From positions 1 through 7,819 of the forward strand of contig NZ_JAHAHH010000061.1 in NCBI RefSeq assembly GCF_018373335.1: a DNA stretch of 7,819 nucleotides, in the 5' to 3' direction. A program made the translations under genes and the position numbers. The stretch is from Negativicoccus succinicivorans (GTDB lineage: Bacteria; Bacillota; Negativicutes; Veillonellales; Negativicoccaceae). Below the pieces are notes generated by a model. It was not told where the DNA came from. It made no database searches and saw only the letters and a list, made by a program, of their open reading frames with translations. Of the stretch, positions 1 to 6,156 are shown piece after piece. Position 1 is the first letter of the stretch, and the number at the start of each line of letters is the position of its first letter.

Positions 1-392
1 CCCGGTCGGATGGGATCGCTCATTTCCGCCAAATGTCCTTTGGTGTAAAAAAGCAGCGCATTGACCAACGTTCCGTCCGCGTGTCCCGGCGACGGATGCA
101 CCACCATGCCGCGCGCTTTATTGATCACTACGACATCTTCATCTTCGTAACGCACATCCAGCGGAATATTTTGCGGCTCCGGCAAGGCCTCCAATTTCGG
201 CGCATACTCCGCCGTCACGAACATACCCGCGCGCAAAACGGTATTCGCTTTGGCCGGCGCGCCTTCCACCGTCACCGCGCCCGCTTTGCACAATTTTTGC
301 GCCGCCGAACGCGAGACATCGAGCACCATCGCCAGCCATACATCGAGGCGCGTTTTCTCCGCCGCGGCATCCGTTATCCATTCATACATCAT
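1..392 (-). CDS. RluA/RluD-family rRNA pseudouridine synthase, N-terminal part (cut by window edge)
   Basis: This is the first 130 codons of a gene that runs off the left edge with no stop. The family isomerises uridine to pseudouridine in ribosomal RNA. Residues about 14-60 form an S4 RNA-binding domain (RLDVWLAMVLDVSRSAA, then KAGAVTVEG). From about residue 75 the synthase domain begins (DVRYEDEDVVVINKARGMVV, then HPSPGHADGTLVNALL) and it reads to IRPG at the edge. The catalytic aspartate motif HRLDxxTSG should lie within a few residues beyond the window, so activity cannot be judged. The start ATG at 392-390 overlaps the lspA stop as ATGA and has GAGG 6 bases upstream. A second ATG at 389-387 follows at once and could also be used. 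Coupling to lspA is common in Bacillota, where the orthologue is called ylyB or rluD. I am sure of the family but not of the exact rRNA target. Confidence 0.9.
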   Translation of the reverse strand, partial: MMYEWITDAAAEKTRLDVWLAMVLDVSRSAAQKLCKAGAVTVEGAPAKANTVLRAGMFVTAEYAPKLEALPEPQNIPLDVRYEDEDVVVINKARGMVVHPSPGHADGTLVNALLFYTKGHLAEMSDPIRP

Positions 393-823
393 GCGTTACC
401 TCGCCGCCAAAAAAAGAGGCAAAAGCACGCCACCGCGACGCAAATCGCGATATCCGCCACATTGAAAATCGGCCACACGCGCAAGTCGAAAAAGTCCGTG
501 ACGCCGCCCTGATAAAACCGATCCCAGGCGTTACCGAGCGCGCCGCCCAACAGCAAACCGACCGCGATCGAAAAATATTTCGGTTCGCGCGGAATACGTT
601 TCCGGTACCAAAAGAAAAGGGCGAACAAAATCGCCACCACCAAGAGAAAAAACCATTGCTGATGTGCCAAAATGCCGAAGGCCGCGCCGTGGTTTTCTAT
701 ATATGTCCAGTGCCATACGTTCGGAATGACGGGGATGCTTTCCCCGAGCTCCATCGTCGCGCGCACATAATATTTCGTCAATTGGTCGAGCACAATCACA
801 ACCAACGCTACCCAAAAAGTCAT
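389..823 (-). CDS. lspA: Lipoprotein signal peptidase (signal peptidase II)
   Basis: LspA is an inner-membrane aspartic protease that cuts the signal peptide from diacylglyceryl-modified prolipoproteins. The 144-residue product is slightly short for the family and has four hydrophobic segments (about residues 3-20, 57-72, 83-100 and 119-138). Conserved blocks are LDQLTK (12-17), ENHGAAFGI (43-51), GNAWDR (97-102), VTDFFD (108-113) and FNVADI (120-125). By family alignment the catalytic pair is D110 and D124, so the enzyme looks intact. The start has GAAGGAG at 840-834, 10 bases upstream, and the first membrane segment begins almost at residue 1, as usual. The stop overlaps the ATG of the RluA-family gene, so the two are probably co-transcribed and translationally coupled. 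Confidence 0.97.
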   Translation of the reverse strand: MTFWVALVVIVLDQLTKYYVRATMELGESIPVIPNVWHWTYIENHGAAFGILAHQQWFFLLVVAILFALFFWYRKRIPREPKYFSIAVGLLLGGALGNAWDRFYQGGVTDFFDLRVWPIFNVADIAICVAVACFCLFFWRRGNA

Positions 824-859
824 CCAAGCATAACTCCTTCATCTATATTTCAATAGCTT

Positions 860-868
860 ATTATAGCA
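860..868 (-). promoter_or_regulatory. Extended -10 promoter for lspA
   Basis: Read on the minus strand, TGCTATAAT (868 down to 860) is a perfect extended -10 element. No good -35 hexamer sits 16-18 bases upstream, which is normal for extended -10 promoters. Transcription would start near 853, giving a leader of about 30 bases that carries the GAAGGAG site of lspA. Confidence 0.75.
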
Positions 869-922
869 TACCCGTGTCACAGTCCCTTCCGCGCCCACCG
901 ATCGCCATTTTATTTTTCGTAC

Positions 923-948
923 AAAAAAACGCCCTCAGGGCGTTTTTT
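923..948 (-). terminator. Intrinsic terminator of the 3D-domain gene (bidirectional shape)
   Basis: ACGCCC (929-934), a TCA loop, then GGGCGT (938-943) form a GC-rich stem with a 3-base loop. Seven A (923-929) lie on one side and six T (943-948) on the other. On the minus strand the run of seven U follows the stem, as in a Rho-independent terminator. The A/T arms can pair too, so the same hairpin could stop plus-strand transcription. The TAA stop of the 3D-domain gene (949-947) overlaps its edge. Confidence 0.9.
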
Positions 949-1924
949 AATCCAATACGTAAACTTCTACGTTACGACGTCCGTATTGGTAACATTCGTC
1001 GTACGTTTCCATGCATAAGTCAATCCGATTGCCGATAATCGCGCCGCCGGTATCCGCAGCGATCGCTTCGCCGTACCCCGGAACAAACACGCGCGTGCCC
1101 ATCGGAATCACATTCGGGTCGACCGCTACCACGCCGTAACGGGCTTTCATGCCGCTCGCGGTAATCCCGCGACCGTCACCGTCCATCGGATGATACGCTG
1201 TTGCTTCCATGTTGATCATTTTCGTGAATCGAATATCCCCGCGGCTGGTATTGACGATATCACGCGTTCCGACTTGCACCACCTGGTCCACCGCCGGCTG
1301 CAACGGTTGCGACTCCAACGGCACGCGGCCGACTTCACGACCGTCTACCGTAAGCACGCGGTACTTCGTTTTTTGTTTCCCGTTCACGCCCGCCTGCGTC
1401 ACTTTTTCCGCGCCGGCGAACATGCGGTCATTCGGTTCGCGAACGATCTTGAAAGGAACTTCTTCTTCGACCGTGATTTCCGAAGCCGTGTACTTACCGA
1501 CCGGAATTTCCATACCGGCTTTGACCGGAGTGTCCGCCGGAATCAGCGTCACATATTCCGCCGGGTCATAGCCCGCTTCCGTGATCGCCTGCGCTGCGGT
1601 CTTGCCCGCCGACATCGTCGCTTTCACTTCCGCGCCTTCCCGAATACTGATCGGAACGGCACGACGCACAGTCAATACGGAGCCGTCAACGAGCTTTTCC
1701 GTATTCAGATCCACTTTGTCATATTCATTTAACACGATATGCGCATCATACATAATGCCCGCTGTGGATTGCGCTGATGTGCGAACGGTCTGCTGTCTGT
1801 CGTCAACCATAACGGTGAGCGTCCGCGGCTGCATAGAAAAGCCGACCATCGACACGATCATGATGACGAAGACGCAGAACAAAAGGACCGGATGGGTCCC
1901 CCATTTTTTCCAATTTGTCCTCAT
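947..1924 (-). CDS. Membrane-anchored DUF348-G5-3D domain cell-wall protein (putative peptidoglycan-active)
   Basis: The 325-residue protein starts with a positively charged tail (R2, K6, K7) and one hydrophobic segment (about 12-30). No clear signal peptidase site or lipobox follows, so it is probably a signal anchor with an extracytoplasmic body. Two DUF348 ubiquitin-like repeats follow (about 34-76 and 89-131), then a G5 domain (about 148-222) that likely binds cell-wall sugar. Last is a C-terminal 3D domain (about 236-325). The three aspartates that name the 3D domain are present: D269 (VAVDPNVIP), D291 (AADTGG) and D302 (NRIDL). The architecture matches YabE/YuiC-like proteins. Some 3D proteins are lytic transglycosylases related to MltA, so peptidoglycan cleavage is likely but inferred. 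GGAGG at 1936-1932, 7 bases from the ATG, fixes the start. The gene is monocistronic, with its own promoter and terminator. C304 and C311 could form a disulfide. Confidence 0.93.
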   Translation of the reverse strand: MRTNWKKWGTHPVLLFCVFVIMIVSMVGFSMQPRTLTVMVDDRQQTVRTSAQSTAGIMYDAHIVLNEYDKVDLNTEKLVDGSVLTVRRAVPISIREGAEVKATMSAGKTAAQAITEAGYDPAEYVTLIPADTPVKAGMEIPVGKYTASEITVEEEVPFKIVREPNDRMFAGAEKVTQAGVNGKQKTKYRVLTVDGREVGRVPLESQPLQPAVDQVVQVGTRDIVNTSRGDIRFTKMINMEATAYHPMDGDGRGITASGMKARYGVVAVDPNVIPMGTRVFVPGYGEAIAADTGGAIIGNRIDLCMETYDECYQYGRRNVEVYVLD

Positions 1925-1945
1925 ACAGTAACCTCCAACACGGGG

Positions 1946-1974
1946 ATTCTACCATGAGTGGACAGTTCTGTCAA
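1946..1974 (-). promoter_or_regulatory. Sigma-A promoter of the 3D-domain gene
   Basis: On the minus strand TTGACA (1974-1969), a 17-base spacer and TAGAAT (1951-1946) form a near-consensus housekeeping promoter. Transcription should start near 1939, leaving a leader of only about 15 bases that is little more than the Shine-Dalgarno site. An inverted repeat, GACAGTTCTGTC (1961-1972), overlaps the -35 box and could be an operator. Confidence 0.85.
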
Positions 1975-2040
1975 AGCTTTGAGGTTTACAATACGGCAAA
2001 TTAGGGCTCGAACGGCCTTTTTTCTAATTTTAAAACAAAT

Positions 2041-2058
2041 ATTTCCATAAATGGAAAT
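2041..2058. repeat. 18-base inverted repeat, possible operator
   Basis: ATTTCCAT and ATGGAAAT are perfect 8-base arms separated by AA. The size and symmetry fit a dimeric regulator site. However, it lies about 65 bases upstream of the -35 box of the 3D-domain gene and about 10 bases past the base of the larger hairpin element, so its target is unclear. Confidence 0.5.
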
Positions 2059-2062
2059 TAAC

Positions 2063-2160
2063 AAAAACAGAGCCCGTGATTCCCTCACCGCAAGGACTCC
2101 ACAGTTGTCCTTTTAGCAAGGACACCGAGACGGATTGTCAATGAGGGAAACGCACGGGCT
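2063..2160 (-). ncRNA. Nested hairpin element, candidate structured RNA or terminator/3' UTR structure
   Basis: Three stems nest symmetrically: AGCCCGTG/CACGGGCT (2071-2078 with 2153-2160), TTCCCTCA/TGAGGGAA (2080-2087 with 2142-2149), and TGTCCTT/AAGGACA (2106-2112 with 2118-2124) with a 5-base loop. Two unpaired stretches of about 18 and 17 bases separate the second stem from the apical one. On the minus strand the outer stem is followed, after CTG, by five U (2067-2063), which looks like termination. GCAAGGAC occurs twice (2090-2097 and 2116-2123), and both copies can pair with GTCCTT (2107-2112), giving two alternative hairpins. I compared it from memory with common riboswitches, 6S RNA, SRP RNA and T-boxes and found no match. 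It lies upstream of the promoter of the 3D-domain gene, so it is not that gene's leader from that start site. Other readings are the ppk1 operon terminator or a small mobile palindromic repeat. The strand is inferred from the U-run. Confidence 0.5.
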
Positions 2161-2279
2161 ATTATTAAAATTTAGTTACAATAACATTTTGCCGGGAATT
2201 TTTCCTGATTTTTTGGGAATACGTCATCTGTAAAGACATTTTTTACAATGTTTTTCGCCACTTTACCGCATTTCAGTAC

Positions 2280-2306
2280 AACGCGGCAAACCTTTTTCGC
2301 GGCGTT
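2280..2306 (-). repeat. Imperfect hairpin just after ppk1
   Basis: AACGCGGC (2280-2287) and GCGGCGTT (2299-2306) pair with one mismatch around an 11-base loop, 6 bases past the ppk1 stop. No U-run follows on the minus strand, so it is not a typical intrinsic terminator. It may stabilise the 3' end of the ppk1 message. Confidence 0.35.
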
Positions 2307-2311
2307 TCCGT

Positions 2312-4462
2312 TTATTGGAGTTCGTCCGCGTAAAAAGGTTCCAGTCGCTGACGCAACGTGAGATTTTCCGGCACGTCCCGCTCTTCGGCAAGTTGCTGGA
2401 ACTTCTCTTGCGCCGCGATCGGATTCTCCGCGGCGATCGTTTTGATGTAGCTGCCGTCCGGCTGCATCACATGCGCCTTCTGGTTATCGTCCAGCTGAAT
2501 TTGCAAGAGCTCGCGCAAACGACGGCGATGCGTTTCCGATTCGATCGGCACCATCAGTTCCACACGGTCATTCAGGTTGCGTGGCATCCAGTCGGCGGAG
2601 CTGATGTAGACTTCCGGGCGACCGCCGTTGGCAAACCAAAAAACGCGGCTATGTTCCAGGAAACGTCCGACCAGACTGCGCACGCGAATATTTTCGCTGA
2701 CCCCTTTGATGCCCGGCTTCAATACGCAAATGCCGCGCACGATGCAATCGATCTGCACGCCTGCCCGAGAAGCCTCATACAATTTCAAAATAATTTCACG
2801 ATCCAACAGCGAATTCATCTTCACGATCATCCGCGCCAGTTCGCCTTTCTTGGCAAACGCGATCTCGCGCTCAATGAGTTCGATGGAACGTCTGCGCAAA
2901 TCCATCGGCGCCACGATAAATTTATGCCATTGCGGCGGATCGGAATAGCCGGACAAGAGGTTGAAGAAATTGCCGGCATCGATGCCGAAAAGGTCGCTCG
3001 CGGTAAAAATGCCGCAGTCGGTATACAGTTTCGCGGTTTTACCGTTATAGTTGCCCGTGCCGACATGCACGTAGCGTCGGATGCCGTCCGGTTCGCGGCG
3101 AATAACGAGCGTGCATTTCGAGTGCGTTTTCACGCCTTTCAAACCGTAGATAACATGCGCGCCGGCCTGCTCCAGGCGACGCCCCATCAAAATATTATTT
3201 TCTTCATCAAAGCGCGCTTTGACTTCCATCAGCACCGTCACCTGCTTGCCGTTTTCGGCGGCGGTCGCAAGAGCATGCACGATTTTGGAGTCCGAACTTA
3301 CGCGATACAGCGTCTGCTTAATCGCGAGCACATGCGGATCTTTCGCCGCGTCGCTGATAAACTTCTCCACCGTCGCGAAGGATTCATACGGCACGTGAAT
3401 GAAAAGATCATGATTGCGAATTTTGGCGAACAGATCTTCGCCTTTGGTCGTGAGCACCGAATACGAGCGGCGTGGGCGCACCGACACGTAGCGCAGGTGG
3501 TCGAACCCGGCGATGTCGGCAAGTGAAAAGAACTGCGTGACATCAAGCTTGCCGTTGATATCATAGATATCTTCTTCCGTAAGCGACAACTCATCGCGCA
3601 AAAATTCGCGCAACGGCGTCGCTTTACCCGCTTCAAATTCCATCCGCACGGCGGCGCCGCGACGGCGGCGTTTCAACGATTTTTCCACTTCATCGAGCAG
3701 GTCTTCCGCGCCTTCCTCGTCGATATCGAGGTCGGCATCGCGCGTGATACGGAAAACGCGGGCATCGATAATGGTGTGTCCCTGGAAAAACGCGTCCGCG
3801 CGTTTGCGCAGCACGTCCTCCAGCCAGACGAATTCACGCCCGCTCGCCGTTTGGTATTCGCCCGGGATTTCAATCAGTCGGGGCAAGACGCTCGGTACCG
3901 GTAAAATCGCGGTGCGGACATCGTCCGGACTGCCGTTCGGATGCAGCATGACCGCCAAATTCAGGCTGCGACTCATCAAAAAAGGGAACGGGTGACTCGC
4001 GTCGACGGCCAGCGGCGTAACCACCGGATAAATCGTGCGGTCAAAATATTCATTCAGCCAGTAGGCCTGGTCGGGAGTCAGCTCCTCCGGCGTGTACAGG
4101 CGCAATCCCTCTTCATAGAGACCCGCCAACACATCATGCAAGTACCGATACTGACGCGCCACATGCTGTTTGCACTTGCGCGAAATCGCCGTCAGCTGTT
4201 CCGCGGGCGTCATATTGGCGTTGTCGCGCCGCTCAATGCCGCCGGCTCGCTGATGCATGAGCCCCGCCACGCGGATCATGAAGAATTCATCCAAATTGGA
4301 GCCCGTGATCGCGATAAATTTCAATTTTTCAAGCAAGGGATTATTCGGATCCACCGCTTCTTCCAAAACGCGTTCGTTGAAACTTAACCAGCTCAGTTCC
4401 CGATTCAAAAAATAACGGTGGTCCAACTCGGGCGTCTCTTGTGTCCGTGCAGAATCAGTCAT
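2312..4462 (-). CDS. ppk1: Polyphosphate kinase 1
   Basis: Ppk1 reversibly polymerises the gamma phosphate of ATP into inorganic polyphosphate through a phosphohistidine intermediate. The 716-residue product is full length for the family. The N domain holds FLNRELSWLSFNERVLEEA (18-36) and GSNLDEFFMIRVAG (54-67). The middle domain runs to about residue 330, and the two phospholipase-D-like C domains follow. By alignment with the E. coli enzyme the autophosphorylated histidine is H447 (KTHSK), with H466 (VHVGTGNYN) 19 residues on, the same spacing as in E. coli. R387 (TLYR) and R417 (VKARFDE) match the magnesium-site arginines, and H604 (FLEHSR) is the second essential histidine. All expected residues are present. 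The frame opens further to 4537, but the ATG at 4462 is the better start: GGAG lies 6 bases upstream, the ATG overlaps the previous gene's stop as ATGA, and the family N-terminus begins here. It is probably translationally coupled to the Ppx/GppA-like gene upstream. Confidence 0.98.
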   Translation of the reverse strand: MTDSARTQETPELDHRYFLNRELSWLSFNERVLEEAVDPNNPLLEKLKFIAITGSNLDEFFMIRVAGLMHQRAGGIERRDNANMTPAEQLTAISRKCKQHVARQYRYLHDVLAGLYEEGLRLYTPEELTPDQAYWLNEYFDRTIYPVVTPLAVDASHPFPFLMSRSLNLAVMLHPNGSPDDVRTAILPVPSVLPRLIEIPGEYQTASGREFVWLEDVLRKRADAFFQGHTIIDARVFRITRDADLDIDEEGAEDLLDEVEKSLKRRRRGAAVRMEFEAGKATPLREFLRDELSLTEEDIYDINGKLDVTQFFSLADIAGFDHLRYVSVRPRRSYSVLTTKGEDLFAKIRNHDLFIHVPYESFATVEKFISDAAKDPHVLAIKQTLYRVSSDSKIVHALATAAENGKQVTVLMEVKARFDEENNILMGRRLEQAGAHVIYGLKGVKTHSKCTLVIRREPDGIRRYVHVGTGNYNGKTAKLYTDCGIFTASDLFGIDAGNFFNLLSGYSDPPQWHKFIVAPMDLRRRSIELIEREIAFAKKGELARMIVKMNSLLDREIILKLYEASRAGVQIDCIVRGICVLKPGIKGVSENIRVRSLVGRFLEHSRVFWFANGGRPEVYISSADWMPRNLNDRVELMVPIESETHRRRLRELLQIQLDDNQKAHVMQPDGSYIKTIAAENPIAAQEKFQQLAEERDVPENLTLRQRLEPFYADELQ

Positions 4463-6012
4463 TGCGGTCTCCTTTCCAGTTTCGCATCCAGCCCGAAAAC
4501 ATCCGTAAATAATTCGGTTTCTTCGGCAAATGTCCATTCTTCCAAAAGGGTGTTCGTATTGGCTTTCGCGTCGTAATAAACGACTAAACTGCCGCGGCGT
4601 AAAAAGGCTTCTACGTTATAGAGCTTACGCTGTTCGCCCTTATCCATCGCGTCCGCCAGCCGCAGTACGGCGACGAGTTTCAAAATCACCATCTTGACCC
4701 CTTCGGGCAACTGCCGGAACGGCTTATCTTCATCACTCGGACGGCCTTTGTAATTGTAGTACGCAACGACCGCGACCAGCTCTTTTTCCAAATCGGTCAG
4801 ACCGAATAAGTCCGTGCCCATGATGATGTGGTACGTATGCACGCTGTTTTGGCGCAAGTTCACAAAGCGCCCGATCTGATGCAGGAATACCGCCATTCGC
4901 AAAAGGTACGTATCCCGCTCATCCAAGCCGTGTACCGGACGCAGCGCTTTCATCAGAATGACGACATACTTCGCGACCGTTTCCAAATGCATGATGTTGC
5001 CGCCGTAGCGCGCCGCCATCGTCTTGGCGAGCTCGAGATGCTGCTCGCGCAAAAAAGTAAGCGCCGGCTCGTCGGTCGTGCGCGCGCCGTAGTAAAGCAT
5101 CGCGCCGTAAAGAAATGTCGTCGACATCATCAACAGGCGTTGCGGCTGCACATGCGTGAAAATCTGCGCGTAAAGGTGCAGCGTCGGCAGTAATTTTTCC
5201 GCTTCATCGGCAGTGAAGCCGTACGCGTGCTCGAGAGTCGTCGCCGTGCGCGTCTCCGAGCTCTGAAATACGCGGAAAAAGCGTTCCGGTGAAACGATGC
5301 GCATCGCCTGCTGAGTAGTAAAGCCCATCATCCGAGCGACCAGTCGCGATTCGCGACCGGACAGAACGACATTATCGATTTCGTATTGCCCCAGCATCGG
5401 CCAAATCGGTTCCAAAATACGTTCGAGAAATTCATTCAACACTTTCGGGAAATCATAGCTGTCCCGCTGCGCGCGACGGAACGATTCCAACACGCGCAAC
5501 GTGCCGATATGAACGTTTTGCTGATATTTCAAAGTATCTTTTTGCCAGATCGTCAGTCCCACCGCGCTGGAGGTAATATCGACATACAGTGTCGTCCCCG
5601 CGGCGGCATCGGCATTATGCGTCAATGCATAGTGCAACGCGTAATGCTTATAAAAAATTTCCTGCGGCATGTCGAGAATTTTGACGGAAAGTCCCGTATG
5701 CACGCGAATCAAATCCAAAATCATGCGGCTGTTTTTCGCTTCCCGCAAAACCGCCGTCGCGTATACCACGACTTCTTCGACTTCGAAATCCGCCAGAATC
5801 CTTCGAAAACCGTTAATCATCCGCACCATTTGCCGGATCGAAGTGAAGGACAACTCGCCTTGCGTGAAAACTTCTTCCCCGAAGCCCGCCGCGCGTCTCG
5901 CTTCCTGTACGATCGTGACATCGTCCGGACCGCCGTAATCGACGATCAAAAGCGACAACCCTACCGAGCCGACATGAATGACGCCGTACATTCGTTTTTG
6001 TTTGCCGATCAT
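4459..6012 (-). CDS. Ppx/GppA-family protein with degenerate active site, coupled to ppk1
   Basis: The 517-residue protein has the length and layout of exopolyphosphatase/pppGpp phosphatases: two actin-like lobes (about 8-310) and a C-terminal HD-like helical domain (about 325-517). Family landmarks remain, such as YATAVLREAKNS (84-95), HIGTLRVLESF (168-178), LSGRESRL (217-224) and the helical core LLRMAVFLHQIGRFVN (370-385). The phosphate-binding motifs are badly altered. The first, normally D-x-G-S-N-S-x-R, reads HVGSVGLS (13-20), losing Asp, Asn and Arg. The second, normally DLGG-x-S-x-E, reads DITSSAVG (145-152), losing the glycine pair and Glu. One acidic residue of the catalytic Glu region remains (E118, in PQEIF). 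In the C domain the HD position is HQ (378-379). Catalysis is therefore doubtful, and a regulatory or scaffolding role for Ppk1 is my inference. GAGAGG at 6026-6021 lies 8 bases before the ATG. It is the first gene of the operon and overlaps ppk1 by 4 bases. Confidence 0.88.
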   Translation of the reverse strand: MIGKQKRMYGVIHVGSVGLSLLIVDYGGPDDVTIVQEARRAAGFGEEVFTQGELSFTSIRQMVRMINGFRRILADFEVEEVVVYATAVLREAKNSRMILDLIRVHTGLSVKILDMPQEIFYKHYALHYALTHNADAAAGTTLYVDITSSAVGLTIWQKDTLKYQQNVHIGTLRVLESFRRAQRDSYDFPKVLNEFLERILEPIWPMLGQYEIDNVVLSGRESRLVARMMGFTTQQAMRIVSPERFFRVFQSSETRTATTLEHAYGFTADEAEKLLPTLHLYAQIFTHVQPQRLLMMSTTFLYGAMLYYGARTTDEPALTFLREQHLELAKTMAARYGGNIMHLETVAKYVVILMKALRPVHGLDERDTYLLRMAVFLHQIGRFVNLRQNSVHTYHIIMGTDLFGLTDLEKELVAVVAYYNYKGRPSDEDKPFRQLPEGVKMVILKLVAVLRLADAMDKGEQRKLYNVEAFLRRGSLVVYYDAKANTNTLLEEWTFAEETELFTDVFGLDAKLERRPQ

Positions 6013-6043
6013 ACTTTATTCCTCTCTTTTCTATGGTACTTTC

Positions 6044-6049
6044 ATTATA
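6044..6049 (-). promoter_or_regulatory. -10 element for the Ppx/GppA-like gene and ppk1 operon
   Basis: On the minus strand a perfect TATAAT lies at 6049-6044. The -35 region 16-18 bases upstream is poor, so an activator or a weak promoter is possible. Transcription would start near 6037, giving a leader of about 25 bases. Confidence 0.65.
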
Positions 6050-6087
6050 GCCCATTTCGCGGGGAAAAGCGGGCACGCCGCCTTGCC

Positions 6088-6104
6088 TTAACGAAGTTTT
6101 TACA
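6088..6104 (+). promoter_or_regulatory. Possible Pho-box-like direct repeat
   Basis: TTAACG (6088-6093) and TTTACA (6099-6104) repeat with an 11-base period, the spacing of PhoP half-sites (TTAACA-like) in Bacillus. The pair sits between the two divergent polyphosphate promoters. Only two half-sites are seen and one is imperfect, so chance is a real alternative. Confidence 0.25.
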
Positions 6105-6126
6105 TAATAAAACGGCGTTGTTTTCT

Positions 6127-6156
6127 TTTGCATGCGCCTGCGAAATTCGCTACAAT
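6127..6156 (+). promoter_or_regulatory. Promoter of the plus-strand Ppx/GppA gene
   Basis: TTTGCA (6127-6132), an 18-base spacer and TACAAT (6151-6156) fit a moderate sigma-A promoter. The start site would be near 6163, about 26 bases before the TTG start. It is divergent from the ppk1 operon promoter about 100 bases away. Confidence 0.6.

Larger units (their letters stand above)
1925..2311. other. Gene-free intergenic region rich in inverted repeats
   Basis: I find no credible gene in these 387 bases. The region lies between the ppk1 stop and the start of the 3D-domain gene, both on the minus strand. It holds the promoter at 1946-1974 and an inverted repeat AAATTAG/CTAATTT (1998-2004 and 2024-2030) that encloses a weak GGCT/GGCC hairpin. 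It also holds a palindrome at 2041-2058, the nested element at 2071-2160, an inverted repeat TGTAAA/TTTACA (2229-2234 and 2242-2247), and an imperfect hairpin at 2280-2306. Most of the rest is AT-rich. Two tiny plus-strand frames (from 1954, 16 codons; from 2051, 21 codons) lack ribosome binding sites. Confidence 0.8.

Noticed and set aside
33..512. Plus-strand open frame of 159 codons rich in Arg and His
   Set aside because: It lies antisense to the RluA-family gene and lspA, both of which have clear domain motifs. The composition is typical of a shadow frame in GC-rich DNA.
1954..2004. Possible 16-codon plus-strand peptide
   Set aside because: It has no proper Shine-Dalgarno site and lies over the promoter of the 3D-domain gene on the other strand.
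2003..2023. Weak plus-strand terminator (AGGGCT/GGCCTT followed by T-run)
   Set aside because: The stem is short with two wobble pairs, and no plus-strand gene precedes it.
2051..2116. Possible 21-codon plus-strand peptide starting at the ATG in the palindrome
   Set aside because: It has no ribosome binding site and its bases are explained by the stems of the nested element.
2063..2160. Known riboswitch classes (ydaO c-di-AMP, TPP, cobalamin, M-box, GEMM, ykkC) for the nested element
   Set aside because: The ydaO class was the first thought because it often precedes cell-wall genes, but none of its conserved core strings or those of the other classes is visible. The element also lies upstream of the likely transcription start of the 3D-domain gene.
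2315..3526. Plus-strand open frame of 403 codons antisense to ppk1
   Set aside because: It mirrors the ppk1 codons, has an Arg/His/Phe-rich composition, no recognisable domain and no ribosome binding site. Long antisense frames are expected opposite GC-rich genes.
4463..4537. N-terminal extension of ppk1 to the upstream ATG at 4537
   Set aside because: The extra 25 residues do not resemble the family. The ATG at 4462 has a good GGAG site and the ATGA overlap with the preceding gene.
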